DNA from: Planctomycetota bacterium
Lineage (GTDB): Bacteria; Planctomycetota; Phycisphaerae; WQYP01
DNA length: 55,235 nt
Direction of reading: 5' to 3'
Assembly (NCBI GenBank): GCA_021808485.1
Contig: JAKBBN010000010.1
Coordinates: 1-55,235 of the forward strand
Position numbers and translations under genes: made by a program. Shown here in pieces: positions 16,406-25,758 of this stretch. Each line of letters begins with the position of its first letter. The stretch's first letter is position 1. Under the pieces are notes generated by a model, which made no database searches, had not been told where the DNA came from, and saw only the letters and a program-made list of their open reading frames with translations.

Positions 16406-16918
16406 ATGATTAAATTGATGGATAACGTGCACCAACAATTATATGTAAGTGCACGCATGGCCTACCCTGCCGAGGCCTGCGGTCTTCTTGTGGCGCCTTG
16501 TGTTGATGGCCCGCAATTCCCGGTCACCGGACCAAATCCGGTGGAACCCAAAGGGGCGGAGGCTTTCGGCGACAGCCGGATCACGATCGTGGATTTCCTG
16601 CCCGCGGAAAATGCAGCGCCGCCTCATTTGAGGAACAGTCGATTCCAGATGGAACCTCGCTTCATTTTCGAGGCGCAGCGCCGCTGCCGGGAACGCAGTC
16701 GGGAGATTGCCGGCGTTTTCCACAGCCACCCGGATCATATCCCGGTTCCAAGTGCCACCGATTTGCGGGAAGCCTGGCCGATATATCTGTATCTGATTCT
16801 GCATGTGCGGCAGGATGGGTTTGGTTCGCTGATGGCCTGGCGGCTGGCGACGCAGGGCGGAGGGTTTGATCCGCTGCAGATCAGTGCAAGCCAGGCGCTG
16901 CCGCCGGCACGGATTTAG
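16406..16918 (+). CDS. JAMM/MPN-domain (M67-type) metalloprotease
   Basis: A 170-residue single-domain JAB/MPN protein. The JAMM zinc motif is complete: Glu23 in PAEACGLL, then His106 and His108 in VFHSHPDHIPVPSATD, with Ser117 and Asp119. Bacterial stand-alone members remove C-terminal residues or tails from ubiquitin-like sulfur carriers, or act in cysteine biosynthesis (family knowledge). No ThiS/MoaD-like or E1-like gene is beside it, so the substrate is unknown. A loop of about 30 residues (45-75) is inserted before the HSH motif. The cation-efflux gene begins 48 bp downstream on the same strand. Confidence 0.85.
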   Translation: MIKLMDNVHQQLYVSARMAYPAEACGLLVAPCVDGPQFPVTGPNPVEPKGAEAFGDSRITIVDFLPAENAAPPHLRNSRFQMEPRFIFEAQRRCRERSREIAGVFHSHPDHIPVPSATDLREAWPIYLYLILHVRQDGFGSLMAWRLATQGGGFDPLQISASQALPPARI

Positions 16919-16966
16919 ACGACTGCTGCGGACGGATACGGCGATGGCGGGTATCATAAATGCACG

Positions 16967-18064
16967 ATGACGGAAAAATCGCACATAGCACGGATATCGC
17001 TGCTGGCCAGCGCCCTTTTGTCGGCGGTAAAGCTGGTGGTCGGAATTCTGACCGGATCGCTGGCGCTGTTGTCGGATGGGATCCACAGCGGGGTCGATTC
17101 GCTGGCGACGCTGATCACGCTTATTTCCCTGCAGATCAGTGATCGGCCCGCCGATGCAACGCACAATTACGGCCATGGCAAAGTGGAGAACCTTTCGGCA
17201 TTCGCGGAAAGCATCACGCTGGGGCTTGCGGCGTTATGGATCGGCTCGCAGGCGGCGGTATTTCTGGCGTCTGCCCATAAAACACCGCCGGATGTGAGCC
17301 TCGCGGCGATTGCCGTCGTCGCGGTTTCGATTCTGGTTGATGCCTGGCGCAGCCTCCGGTTAAGTTGGGCGGCCCGCACCTACGGTAGTCAGGCGCTGCA
17401 GGCCAGCAGTGTTCATTTCAGCATGGATCTGTTAAGCAGCGGCGTGGTGATGATAAGCCTGCTGCTGGTGCGGTTCGGCGGACCAAGGTTTGTTCTTGCC
17501 GACAGCATCGGGGCCATTGTCGTGGCCGGCGTAATGGTGGTGGCCGGTCTGCGCCTGGGGCGGCATGCCGTGGATGTCCTGGTGGACCGGGCGCCGGCCG
17601 GTTTGGAACAGCGCCTGCAGGAATCGTTGCGGCGCGTGGCCGGTGTGGCGGATGTGCCGCGCGTGCGCGCCCGGCAGGCCGGCAATCGCCGCTTCGTGGA
17701 TGTTACAATCCTGGTTGATCCCAAAGTCACCATTGAAGAGGGCCACCGAATCGCCACGCTGGTGGAAATGGCCGCCGCTGAAACCGACCCGGGCATCGAC
17801 ATAACGGTGCATGTGGAACCCGGACCGGCGGACCAGGGCCCGGTGGATATGGTCTACTCTTTGGCGGCAGGCTTGAACCTGCAGGTGCATGCCGTTCACG
17901 CCTTCAATATCGACGGTCATTTATATGTCGGTTTTCATGTGGAATTTCCGGCGGTGGATTCCGTGGCCAAGGCCCATGCCGCCGTCAGCGAATTGGAAAA
18001 CCGCATCCGCCTGCGTCTGCCGGCGGTGGCGGAAATTAACAGCCACATCGAACCGGCGCCCTGA
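16967..18064 (+). CDS. Cation diffusion facilitator (CDF) with tandem C-terminal domains
   Basis: A 365-residue metal-ion/proton antiporter of the inner membrane. There are about six helices in residues 1-205. LLSDGIHSGVDSLAT carries the Asp residues of the metal site in helix 2, NYGHGKVENLSAF the linking loop, and HFSMDLLSSG the HxxxD site of helix 5. The HxxxD/DxxxD arrangement fits Zn, Fe or Co/Ni transport. Two similar ferredoxin-like cytoplasmic domains follow, about 212-285 (ending DITVHVEP) and about 295-365 (ending INSHIEP), where the usual protein has one. It follows the JAMM gene by 48 bp. Confidence 0.88.
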   Translation: MTEKSHIARISLLASALLSAVKLVVGILTGSLALLSDGIHSGVDSLATLITLISLQISDRPADATHNYGHGKVENLSAFAESITLGLAALWIGSQAAVFLASAHKTPPDVSLAAIAVVAVSILVDAWRSLRLSWAARTYGSQALQASSVHFSMDLLSSGVVMISLLLVRFGGPRFVLADSIGAIVVAGVMVVAGLRLGRHAVDVLVDRAPAGLEQRLQESLRRVAGVADVPRVRARQAGNRRFVDVTILVDPKVTIEEGHRIATLVEMAAAETDPGIDITVHVEPGPADQGPVDMVYSLAAGLNLQVHAVHAFNIDGHLYVGFHVEFPAVDSVAKAHAAVSELENRIRLRLPAVAEINSHIEPAP

Positions 18065-18085
18065 CGCGGAATGTTTTATCCCCAC

Positions 18086-18105
18086 TTGCGCCGGCAATGG
18101 CGCAA
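18086..18105. terminator. Hairpin between convergent genes
   Basis: TTGCGCC and GGCGCAA form a perfect 7-bp stem around a 6-base loop, in the 70 bp between the convergent CDF and FtsQ-like genes. There is no clear T run, so termination is inferred from position. Confidence 0.45.
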
Positions 18106-18134
18106 CTCCCCTTGCCGGAATTGAATCGGCGTGA

Positions 18135-19118
18135 TCAGTTCGCCGCGCCGGCGGGTTGCGCAGCGGCCGGTTTTGGCGGACGCGGCACCAGCACCTGGTC
18201 GGAGCGGATGTCCACGTATGCCCTGCCGGCATCCACCCGCCCGTATTTTTTATAAATGTCGCGGAGCAACTGTAATTTCCGGCGAGCCGGGACTTCGTAA
18301 AAGCCTTCTTTCCCCGGCGGCAATCCCCACCAGACGGCGGTATGCCAGCGGGTTTCCAGCGTGATGAGCGGCGCCATCGCGGATCCGGTGCCGGTATGCC
18401 CCTCGGCCAGATTCTTAACATTGACGGCCGCGATCTGCCGGGCGTAGGGTTCGGGCTCCAGCAGTGAAATAAGTTTCAATCCGGTTTTAATTCCACGCGC
18501 GACAAACTTTTTCCCCGGCGGCGGAACATTGCCCTTGGCACCGCGGATCTGCATCAGCCAGCGCAATGCCGGCAGGTCGGCGGGCAGATAGGCGCCGGGC
18601 AGGCGCGTGCCGCCGGCGGTAACCAGATAATACTTTCCATCCATTCGAACCAGACCGGCGGGCCGGCGATAAATTGCGTAAACCTCAATGACCTGTTCAT
18701 GGGTCAACCAAACCCGGCGAACCAGCAGAATACGCTTGATCCATGCATTCATACCGCGGGATTGGTGCTTCATATAATGCCGGGCGATCTTCCGCAATAT
18801 CCGGCCGTTGAGCGGATTACGCAGTGCGGCGGCATAATCAGGATGCTTTTTGTTGAAACAGGCGAATTGCACGGCTTCATCCGCCAGTTCATTAAGAATG
18901 GGCCGCGAAAGCCAGGGCGGAGTGTGCACCATCACCAGCCGGCGAAGCGGCAGATGGCTGTCCTGATGCATGATTGACCCGGCATACCGGTCAAGACGCG
19001 CAAAGCCCTCCACAACCGCCGCAAGAATGGCCAGCGTAACACACGCGGTCAGGATGGCGCGAACATGCGGCTGTCGGAAGAAGGATCGATCAGGTGGAGT
19101 AATGCCGCTGTCTGCCAT
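18135..19118 (-). CDS. Divergent FtsQ-like division protein
   Basis: A 327-residue bitopic protein: about 20 cytoplasmic residues, one helix (AILTACVTLAILAAVVEGFA), then a large periplasmic domain. It follows ddl at the position where canonical dcw clusters carry ftsQ. The C-terminal end, KKYGRVDAGRAYVDIRSDQV followed by LV, resembles the FtsQ beta-domain end ('..IDLR....V.V'). The POTRA part is not recognisable by eye. FtsQ bridges FtsB/L and divisome assembly; here that role is inferred from synteny, topology and the C-terminus. Next downstream is the convergent CDF gene, with no ftsA or ftsZ. It ends in an Ala/Pro-rich tail. Confidence 0.55.
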   Translation of the reverse strand: MADSGITPPDRSFFRQPHVRAILTACVTLAILAAVVEGFARLDRYAGSIMHQDSHLPLRRLVMVHTPPWLSRPILNELADEAVQFACFNKKHPDYAAALRNPLNGRILRKIARHYMKHQSRGMNAWIKRILLVRRVWLTHEQVIEVYAIYRRPAGLVRMDGKYYLVTAGGTRLPGAYLPADLPALRWLMQIRGAKGNVPPPGKKFVARGIKTGLKLISLLEPEPYARQIAAVNVKNLAEGHTGTGSAMAPLITLETRWHTAVWWGLPPGKEGFYEVPARRKLQLLRDIYKKYGRVDAGRAYVDIRSDQVLVPRPPKPAAAQPAGAAN

Positions 19119-19201
19119 ATGCGATTCTATGCCGGTTCCGCTGTCAATTTTCCATGGTCCGGGTGGAACGAATCAATTCGTTCCATCCACGAGGTACCCG
19201 T

Positions 19202-20134
19202 TTATATCCTATCACGAACCGCCATCTGCGCCAGCCGATGGCACAGCGAATCAAAATCCAGGCCGCTATGGGCGGCCGCTTTGGGCAGCAATGAATGGCC
19301 GGTAAAGCCCGGCAGTGTGTTTATTTCAAGAACGTAAGGCGCCTGTTCACGCAAGCTGACCATAACATCAACCCGCGCCAGGTGCCGTGCGCCAACCTGA
19401 CTGTAGGTTTGAATCGCCGCCGCCGCGGTCCGGCGCAATATTTCCTGCGGCAGATCTATCTGAAAATTGTACTCCGTATCATCGCGGATATATTTGGCCT
19501 GATAATCGTAAAACTGCGTTTTCGGCCGGATTTCGATAATCGGCAGCGCCTTGCCGTCCAATATGCCCACCGTCAATTCCGGCCCCTGAATGTACGCCTC
19601 AATCAACATTGTGGAATACCGGCCAAGAGTGTCGGCGAGGTGATCGCGTGCTTCCTGCGCGCTATGGCAAATTTTGCAGGCTACCGAGCTGCCTTCACTC
19701 GCCGGTTTGATGATGCACGGGAAACCGATGCCCGCCGGCTCCCAGGCCGGGGTAAAATCCCCGCGGCCGACCACCTGCCACGCAGGCGTGGGTATCCCCG
19801 CCCGATGCAGCACGGTTTTGGCGGCCTGCTTATCCATGGCCAGGCGGCTGGCCGCGGCCGTTGACCCCACAAAAGGGATGCCGCGGGATTCCAGAATGGT
19901 CTGCAATCCGCCGTCTTCGCCGAATTCCCCATGCAGCACCGGGAAAACCAGGTCGCAGGGACGGTGATTCAGCGCGGACAAATTATCCGGACCGATATCG
20001 GCGGTGAACACGCGATGGCCCTTGCGCGTCAATGCCGCGGCCACACCCGCACCGCTTTTAAGGGAAACCTCCCGCTCCGCGGAAATTCCTCCGCAAAGAA
20101 CGGTGATATCGCAGGGTTGAAAGGAGTCTTCCAT
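19202..20134 (-). CDS. ddl: D-alanine--D-alanine ligase
   Basis: A 310-residue ATP-grasp ligase that joins two D-Ala for peptidoglycan precursors. Signatures: VLCGGISAEREVSLKSG (N-terminal domain), VLHGEFGEDGGLQ, FVGSTAAASRLAMDKQAAK, IIKPASEGSSVA (omega-loop Ser), and the Mg/ATP site ARVDVMV...VLEINTLPGFTGHSLLPKAA. The length is that of a standard DdlB. It is placed between murB and the FtsQ-like gene, on the same strand with short gaps, as in dcw clusters. The start ATG 20134 gives the full N-terminal strand. Confidence 0.95.
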   Translation of the reverse strand: MEDSFQPCDITVLCGGISAEREVSLKSGAGVAAALTRKGHRVFTADIGPDNLSALNHRPCDLVFPVLHGEFGEDGGLQTILESRGIPFVGSTAAASRLAMDKQAAKTVLHRAGIPTPAWQVVGRGDFTPAWEPAGIGFPCIIKPASEGSSVACKICHSAQEARDHLADTLGRYSTMLIEAYIQGPELTVGILDGKALPIIEIRPKTQFYDYQAKYIRDDTEYNFQIDLPQEILRRTAAAAIQTYSQVGARHLARVDVMVSLREQAPYVLEINTLPGFTGHSLLPKAAAHSGLDFDSLCHRLAQMAVRDRI

Positions 20135-20213
20135 GACAGTCCTTAAAATAATGATGCCCGGTCGGCCGGCGGATCGGTCAAACAGTCGAACCCCGGCATT
20201 TCCAATCCGCCGG

Positions 20214-21092
20214 TTACCAAATCACAACTTCCGGCTCCAGGTCAATTTTCATTGTATCATGCACGCGGGATTTCACGGTTTCAATCAATTCAATCACGTC
20301 GGCGGCCTTCGCCTGCGGGTCGGCTACGATGAAATTGGCGTGTTGTGTGGAAATTTCCGCGCCGCCCACGCGCAGGCCCTTAAGCCCCGCCTGATCAATA
20401 ATCGCCCCGGCGGATTTGCCGTTGACATTGCGGAAAATGCAGCCGGCGCTGTTCGCCCGAAGCGGCTGCGTGTTTTGTTTATACATCCAGATTTCCTTCA
20501 TTCTTTCGGCCAAACGTTCCGGATTTCCCGGCTCCATGTCAAATGTCGCCGAAAGAATAAATTTGGCGTTGATGTTGCTCTTGCGGTATTCAAACACCAT
20601 GTCATCACGCTTGCGCGTGTCAAGATTACCCGCGGAATCCATGACGCTTATTTCCAATACGCGGGAGCCGATATCGCCGAAAGCGCCGCCGGCGTTCATG
20701 CGAATTTCCCCGCCCACGGATCCCGGAATGCCGGCCAGACATTCCAACCCGCCCAGGCCGGCGCGAACAACCTGCACGACCAGTTTGGCGACATCCTGCC
20801 CGCCGCCGGCGCGAACCTGCGCACCGGAAATTTCCACCTGGTTAAATGCGGGGGCCGTCAGCCGAATGACCGCCCCGTTTACTCCCTGATCCGAAATCAG
20901 CAGGTTGGCGCCGCCGCCAAGAATGCAGGTCGGTATTTTTTCCTCATTTAGCCGTCGCACAATCGCCGAAAGTTCCGCGGCATCACGTGGTTCAATCAAG
21001 TACTTTGCCGGTCCGCCAAGACGGAACCAGGTCAGCGGGGCCAGCGGGACATTGTGCTTGATGATCGGCTCAAAGCCGCTTTGCCAACTCAT
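20214..21092 (-). CDS. murB: UDP-N-acetylenolpyruvoylglucosamine reductase
   Basis: A 292-residue FAD-dependent reductase that makes UDP-MurNAc. Visible: TWFRLGGPAKYLIEP (FAD domain), CILGGGANLLISDQGVNGAV, AGIPGSVGGEIRMNAGGAFGDI, the Arg-containing YRKSN, and the substrate-domain NSAGCIFRN, where Ser/Cys surround the proton donor, then the C-terminal catalytic Glu in DLEPEVVIW. This is a type II-like short MurB. The start overlaps the end of murC by 23 bp, pointing to translational coupling. Confidence 0.95.
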   Translation of the reverse strand: MSWQSGFEPIIKHNVPLAPLTWFRLGGPAKYLIEPRDAAELSAIVRRLNEEKIPTCILGGGANLLISDQGVNGAVIRLTAPAFNQVEISGAQVRAGGGQDVAKLVVQVVRAGLGGLECLAGIPGSVGGEIRMNAGGAFGDIGSRVLEISVMDSAGNLDTRKRDDMVFEYRKSNINAKFILSATFDMEPGNPERLAERMKEIWMYKQNTQPLRANSAGCIFRNVNGKSAGAIIDQAGLKGLRVGGAEISTQHANFIVADPQAKAADVIELIETVKSRVHDTMKIDLEPEVVIW

Positions 21093-22527
21093 GCGTAATC
21101 TTCCAAACCGGGCCTGCGCCCATAGAAACTATCAGATCGCCGGAACGCGCTGCCTGTTGCAGGTGTTCCACAATGTCCCCAAATGACGCCAGATACATGG
21201 CTTCGCGGCCGTTTTCCGTCAATCGCCGCACAAGGTGCCCGGCGTTGACCATGCGGCGGTCTTCATCGGTATCACGCACGAAAAAAATATCCGGAACAAT
21301 GATGATATCCGCGTGGGAAAAACTCCGCGCAAAATCTTCCAGTAAAAGACGCGTGCGGCTGTGCTGGTGCGGCTGAAACACGCAGATCAGCCGTTGCGGG
21401 TTGTATTTTGTCCGCAGGGCCAGCAGGGTGGCGCGAATTTCAGACGGGTGGTGGCCGTAATCGTCCACCAGTGTGATGCCGTGATTTTCACCGATCAACT
21501 GGCTGCGGCGATCCACACCATTAAACTCGCGGATCGCCTTGACGATTACATCCCACGAAATGCCGCAACGATGGGCGATCGCCACCGCCACCAGCGCGTT
21601 GCCCACGTTGTGGCGCCCGGGAATGCTGATATCCAGCCACCCCATTCCCTTTTTGCGGAAATGAACCTGGCAGCGGGTTTTCCCCTCGGATACGGTGATT
21701 TGCGTGGCCGTCCAGTCCGCTTCCATTTCAATGCCATAAGTTTGAATTTCACAACCGGCGGCATTTGCGGATCGACGGCAGTTGCCAGCGCCGGCCTGGG
21801 TAATCAGCAGGCCGTCGGGCGGAAGTTTGTGGGCAAAGTCCGTGAACGCTCCGATAATTTCATCAATATTTTTGTAATAATCGAGATGGTCTTCCTCAAT
21901 ATTAAGGATGGCGGAGATTCGCGGATTAAGATTTAGAAAACTCCGGTCATATTCGCACGCTTCCACCACAAAATAGTCTCCCGCGCCGCCGTGGGAGGAA
22001 CCGCCAAGTTGGCGGCTTTTGGCCCCCACCACATAGGATGGGTCAATGCCGGCCTGACTGAGTATCCACGCGGTCATGGCGGTGGTGGTGGATTTGCCAT
22101 GGGTCCCGGCAATGGCGATGCCATGCTTATACGCCATCACCTTTCCGAGTAATTGTGCGTATTTGTAAATAACCAGCCCGCGACGCCGGGCCGCCGCCAG
22201 TTCCGGATGGTTTTCCTGAATCGCCGCGGAATAAACCACGATTTGAGCATTTTCCGCAAGCCCCTCCGCACTCTGGTTCTCACTGATCCTGATGCCCATT
22301 TCCTGCAGTTTGCGGGTTGTATCCGTGGCTTCCATATCCGTGCCGGTCACAATTGCCCCGGCCCCATGCAGCATGTGCGCCAAACCGCTGACGCCCGTAC
22401 CGCCAATTCCGATAAAATGGACCCTGCGCCCGGCAAAAGCTTCCGCAAGGGTGCGAAGCTCGGCATCAATCGTTGGTTCCGGAATGGTATTCATTGGAAT
22501 TACTTTACGATCCATAACTCTGGTCAT
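21070..22527 (-). CDS. murC: UDP-N-acetylmuramate--L-alanine ligase
   Basis: A 485-residue Mur ligase that adds L-Ala to UDP-MurNAc. Motifs: HFIGIGGTGVSGLAHML (UDP-binding Rossmann), IAGTHGKSTTTAMTAWIL (ATP P-loop), EACEYDRSFLNLNP, LNIEEDHLDYY, the H in GRHNVGNALVA and DDYGHHPSEIRATL of the C-terminal domain. I chose the ATG at 22527 because AGGA lies about 8 bases before it; an in-frame GTG at 22545 and ATG at 22494 are alternatives. It lies 30 bp downstream of murG and overlaps murB. Confidence 0.95.
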   Translation of the reverse strand: MTRVMDRKVIPMNTIPEPTIDAELRTLAEAFAGRRVHFIGIGGTGVSGLAHMLHGAGAIVTGTDMEATDTTRKLQEMGIRISENQSAEGLAENAQIVVYSAAIQENHPELAAARRRGLVIYKYAQLLGKVMAYKHGIAIAGTHGKSTTTAMTAWILSQAGIDPSYVVGAKSRQLGGSSHGGAGDYFVVEACEYDRSFLNLNPRISAILNIEEDHLDYYKNIDEIIGAFTDFAHKLPPDGLLITQAGAGNCRRSANAAGCEIQTYGIEMEADWTATQITVSEGKTRCQVHFRKKGMGWLDISIPGRHNVGNALVAVAIAHRCGISWDVIVKAIREFNGVDRRSQLIGENHGITLVDDYGHHPSEIRATLLALRTKYNPQRLICVFQPHQHSRTRLLLEDFARSFSHADIIIVPDIFFVRDTDEDRRMVNAGHLVRRLTENGREAMYLASFGDIVEHLQQAARSGDLIVSMGAGPVWKITHELAKRL

Positions 22528-22556
22528 ATTCGGTTTTCCTGCCACGGACGGTCAAT

Positions 22557-23852
22557 TTAAATCCCGGTTCGGGACCCGCCGGAAGCTACATCCCGGCTTG
22601 CCATATTTATCGGCCGTTTCCGGGCTTGTTCAATAAGCCAATCCGCCACGACATATGCCGCACCGGGCTTACCCTGTTTCCGGGCATTTTCCGCCATGGA
22701 ATTCAGCCTGGATATGTCCGGCAAAAGGCCCGCAAGGACCGATTTCAGCCCGGCCGCGTTTTTAGCCGCATTCAGCTGATCGGTCAATAAGACGGCGGCA
22801 TCGGCTGCCTGCAATTTTCGGGCATTCGCCGCCTGATGCTGGTCGCGATGGAACGGATATGGAATAAGAATGGATGGAACGCCGCAGGCGGCAAGTTCCG
22901 CGCAGGTACCGGCGCCGGATCGGGCGATCGTCAAATCCGCAACAGCCCACACTGCCGCCATGTCATCGCAATAATCCAACAAATGCCAATGATCCGCGCT
23001 ATAATCCTTTGCTCCGGGCCGAGGCGGGCCGGCCGCCATGGCCGCCTTTATGATCCCCGCCTGATCCATGCCGGTAAGCAGCAATACCTGCCAACCCGCA
23101 AGTTCGCCCACAGGCGTATCAAGCATTCGCAAAAAATCCGCATCCTGGCGCAATTCCACCATCGCCTCATTTATGCTGCGTGCTCCAAGTGATGCACCGG
23201 TCACCACCAATGTGCGGCGGTTGGCCGCAAGCCCCAGCCGCCGAATGCCTTGATCCCGCGGGAGGCTCCACAGGTTGTTGCGAATGGGGCAGCCAATTGA
23301 TTGAATTCGCGAACTGAATTTTTGACTGTACGAATCATCCATGGCCCATTGGGCAAAAACGCAATTTACCTGCCCCATCAAAAACCGGTTGGCCAGACCG
23401 GGTAATGCATCGGGATTCAACAGCCCCACCGGTATGCCCATTCGCCTGCCTACATAGGCCGCCGGGCCGGCGGCATATCCGCCCAGGGCCAGAATGGCGG
23501 CGGTGCGACGCTCGGAAAGGTGGTGCCGCCAGTATTTGCAGGATTGCCGCCACGCGGAATAGAAGGCCGGCCAGGTTAAAGGATTGCGCTTAAGCGGCGT
23601 CACTTTCTGGACAATATAGTTATCGCCAAACCCCTGCAGCAGTCGCCGATCCACGGCGCGGGGTGTGGCTCCCCACGCTATTTCCGCCGGCCCGCCCAGA
23701 CGATCCTTCAACGCTTCCGCCACGGCTATGCCCGGATAAAGGTGCCCCCCCGTGCCGCCGCCGGCGAATACGAAGCTGTAGTCTTCACGATTCGCTGCAC
23801 TAACGGCATGGCTTGATTGCGGATTGGTTTGCCGGCCTGTGTCCTGACTCAC
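22557..23852 (-). CDS. murG: UDP-GlcNAc:lipid I N-acetylglucosaminyltransferase
   Basis: A 431-residue GT28 glycosyltransferase that makes lipid II at the inner membrane. Motifs: FAGGGTGGHLYPGIAVAEAL (G-loop 1), LGGYAAGPAAYVGRRMGIPV (G-loop 2), the LNPDALPGLANRFL acceptor block, GASLGARSINEAM (G-loop 3), and the UDP-GlcNAc site ARSGAGTCAELAACGVPSIL...HRDQHQAANA. It is longer than E. coli MurG (about 355), with about 25 extra N-terminal residues, an insert near 255-285 and a tail of about 20. The start codon is probably GTG. It lies between ftsW and murC. Confidence 0.93.
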   Translation of the reverse strand: MSQDTGRQTNPQSSHAVSAANREDYSFVFAGGGTGGHLYPGIAVAEALKDRLGGPAEIAWGATPRAVDRRLLQGFGDNYIVQKVTPLKRNPLTWPAFYSAWRQSCKYWRHHLSERRTAAILALGGYAAGPAAYVGRRMGIPVGLLNPDALPGLANRFLMGQVNCVFAQWAMDDSYSQKFSSRIQSIGCPIRNNLWSLPRDQGIRRLGLAANRRTLVVTGASLGARSINEAMVELRQDADFLRMLDTPVGELAGWQVLLLTGMDQAGIIKAAMAAGPPRPGAKDYSADHWHLLDYCDDMAAVWAVADLTIARSGAGTCAELAACGVPSILIPYPFHRDQHQAANARKLQAADAAVLLTDQLNAAKNAAGLKSVLAGLLPDISRLNSMAENARKQGKPGAAYVVADWLIEQARKRPINMASRDVASGGSRTGI

Positions 23853-23938
23853 AACTCTGCTTCCACTTGCGTTTCAGCCGGATTACGCTTCCGGCGGATG
23901 GATGTCCGATGGCGTTACAGACCCGTGCCGACGGACAG

Positions 23939-25279
23939 TTACGGCGGCGGGTTGGGAACAGCTCTATTCTCAATTGCCGCTATCGGCAAAGGCGCACCAC
24001 CCGGCGACCCGGGACTGCTTTCTTCGTCCATTCGATTCGCGCGGTCAATGCTCATTAAAAGGCCTATGGCGCCGGCCGTCATGATCCAGCCGGTGCCGCC
24101 GGAAGAAATCAGCGGCAGTGCAATTCCCTTGGTGGGCACCGTCACGGTGACAACGGCAATGTTCATTGCCGCTTGCAGCGCGATGGTGGCCGTACAGCCG
24201 AATGCCGTCATTTGCCCAAACAGGTTCCGACACCGCGAGCCGATGCGCCATCCCGCCAGCGTAAGGCTGGCATACAGCATCACGATGACCATGCACCCGA
24301 AAAAGCCCAGCTCTTCGGCAATAAGGCTGAATATAAAATCCGTGGAATCTTCCGGCAGATAACCCATCTTTTGGATGCCGTTACCCAGGCCGCGCCCCCA
24401 GAAGCCGCCGCTGGCGAATGACAGCAAGGATTGAATGGGATTGTAGCCGGCGCCGCGCGGATCCATGTGCGGGTGCAGAAATATCAAAAGCCGCTCGCGC
24501 CGGTACGGGCTTTTAAGGATCGCAAAATACAGTACCGCCATCGCCGGTGGAACCAGAATAGCCAGGTGCCACCAGCGGCATCCGGCCATCAGCATCAGCA
24601 CCGCGCAAACGCCCACAATAAGCACCGTGGTGCCGAAATCTTCCCGCAGAATCAACAGACACGTTACGCCGATCACGGCGATCAAGGGTACAAAACCGCG
24701 GAAAAAATCCCGGATGTGTTTCTGCCGGTGAACCGCATAAACACCCACGAACACCACCAACGCCCACTTGGCGATTTCCGAGGGTTCAAATCCAATGGTG
24801 TGCGACCCGATATGCACCATCAACCATCGCTTGGCGCCATTGATGCTGGCGCCGAAACGTGTGAGCACCAGCGCCAGGCAAACCAGCGCCAGCAGCATGA
24901 CCCAGGTGGCCGCGGATCGCCACAATGTCGGGCCGATGAGCCGCCGGTAATCAATCCGCCACAAGACGATCATAAACGCGACGGCAATAAGTGCGTGGAG
25001 CACCGGCATACTGATAAAAAAGTGCCGCAGCAGGCCGCTGCGCGCGGTGGATATTCGCGCATCGGCGCTTTGCACCATTAATACGCCGAAGCCCAGCAGC
25101 GTCAGGCAGATGACAAAAAGAAGCTCGTCAAGATTCAGGGAGATAGGCCGCAGGGCGATGCTGATGCCGCGGCCGGCGTTTTTTATACGGGCGACGGTGG
25201 GAGAAGCCAGCACCGCCAAGGGGGATTTCGGCCAGCTGATCCGCGACGGCCACTGCACAGGTTGGGGTTTCTTCGCCAT
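23939..25279 (-). CDS. ftsW: FtsW/RodA-type peptidoglycan glycosyltransferase
   Basis: A 446-residue SEDS-family protein with about ten membrane helices. After about 50 cytoplasmic residues the core carries GFEPSEIAKWALVVF, LREDFGTTVLIVGVC (extracellular loop Asp region), YNPIQSLLSFASGGFWGRGL, LPEDSTDFIFSLIAEELGF and VPTKGIALPLISSGGTG, all SEDS hallmarks. It polymerises lipid II with a partner class B PBP in septal synthesis. Placement before murG identifies FtsW rather than RodA. ATG 25279 is preferred (start of MAKKPQ); an upstream in-frame GTG is at 25321. No pbp gene is adjacent upstream. Confidence 0.93.
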   Translation of the reverse strand: MAKKPQPVQWPSRISWPKSPLAVLASPTVARIKNAGRGISIALRPISLNLDELLFVICLTLLGFGVLMVQSADARISTARSGLLRHFFISMPVLHALIAVAFMIVLWRIDYRRLIGPTLWRSAATWVMLLALVCLALVLTRFGASINGAKRWLMVHIGSHTIGFEPSEIAKWALVVFVGVYAVHRQKHIRDFFRGFVPLIAVIGVTCLLILREDFGTTVLIVGVCAVLMLMAGCRWWHLAILVPPAMAVLYFAILKSPYRRERLLIFLHPHMDPRGAGYNPIQSLLSFASGGFWGRGLGNGIQKMGYLPEDSTDFIFSLIAEELGFFGCMVIVMLYASLTLAGWRIGSRCRNLFGQMTAFGCTATIALQAAMNIAVVTVTVPTKGIALPLISSGGTGWIMTAGAIGLLMSIDRANRMDEESSPGSPGGAPLPIAAIENRAVPNPPP

Positions 25280-25758
25280 GATCTGGCATCCTGCCGGTAA
25301 TTGAAACTGCACTTGCCGCACTGGAATTGCCCGGCTTGGTGCCGCAGTTATTTCGGCATTCAGGCGGCACGATTCCGTCCGGCGTCTTCCTGACGCATGA
25401 TAATATACCCTACTTTACGGCGGCAATACAGGGCTGCATCGAATTTGCGGCAATCGGCTTTGCGCCCCGCAATTGGCGGAGTATGATTGATTCGCCAAAA
25501 CCATGTTGGCCCTTTCCAAGGCAGTTTATGGTGGCACTGGTCAAACACATTTCATGTTGTAAACCACCGTATGTGTGGCCGCCGCCGGGCGGGATACCGA
25601 AGCTGCCGATACCGCCGCCATGGCCTTCCGGACCTTCCGGACTTCCCGTCGAGCCCAGGCTAAGAGGATAAGTTGACGAACTGGTGCAGATGACGATTTC
25701 CAGCGTGAGGAATAATGCCGTGACGCAAATAAAGGCAGGACAACAACCAGCATCCATT
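25280..25758. other. Divergent intergenic region upstream of ftsW
   Basis: About 480 bp between ftsW (minus) and the beta-propeller-like gene (plus). It should contain the promoter of the dcw cluster. On the minus strand TTGCCG and an AT-rich TATATTAT occur near 25405-25435, but with non-ideal spacing. Open frames here are Gly/Pro-rich by chance, and I see no supported gene. Confidence 0.35.
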
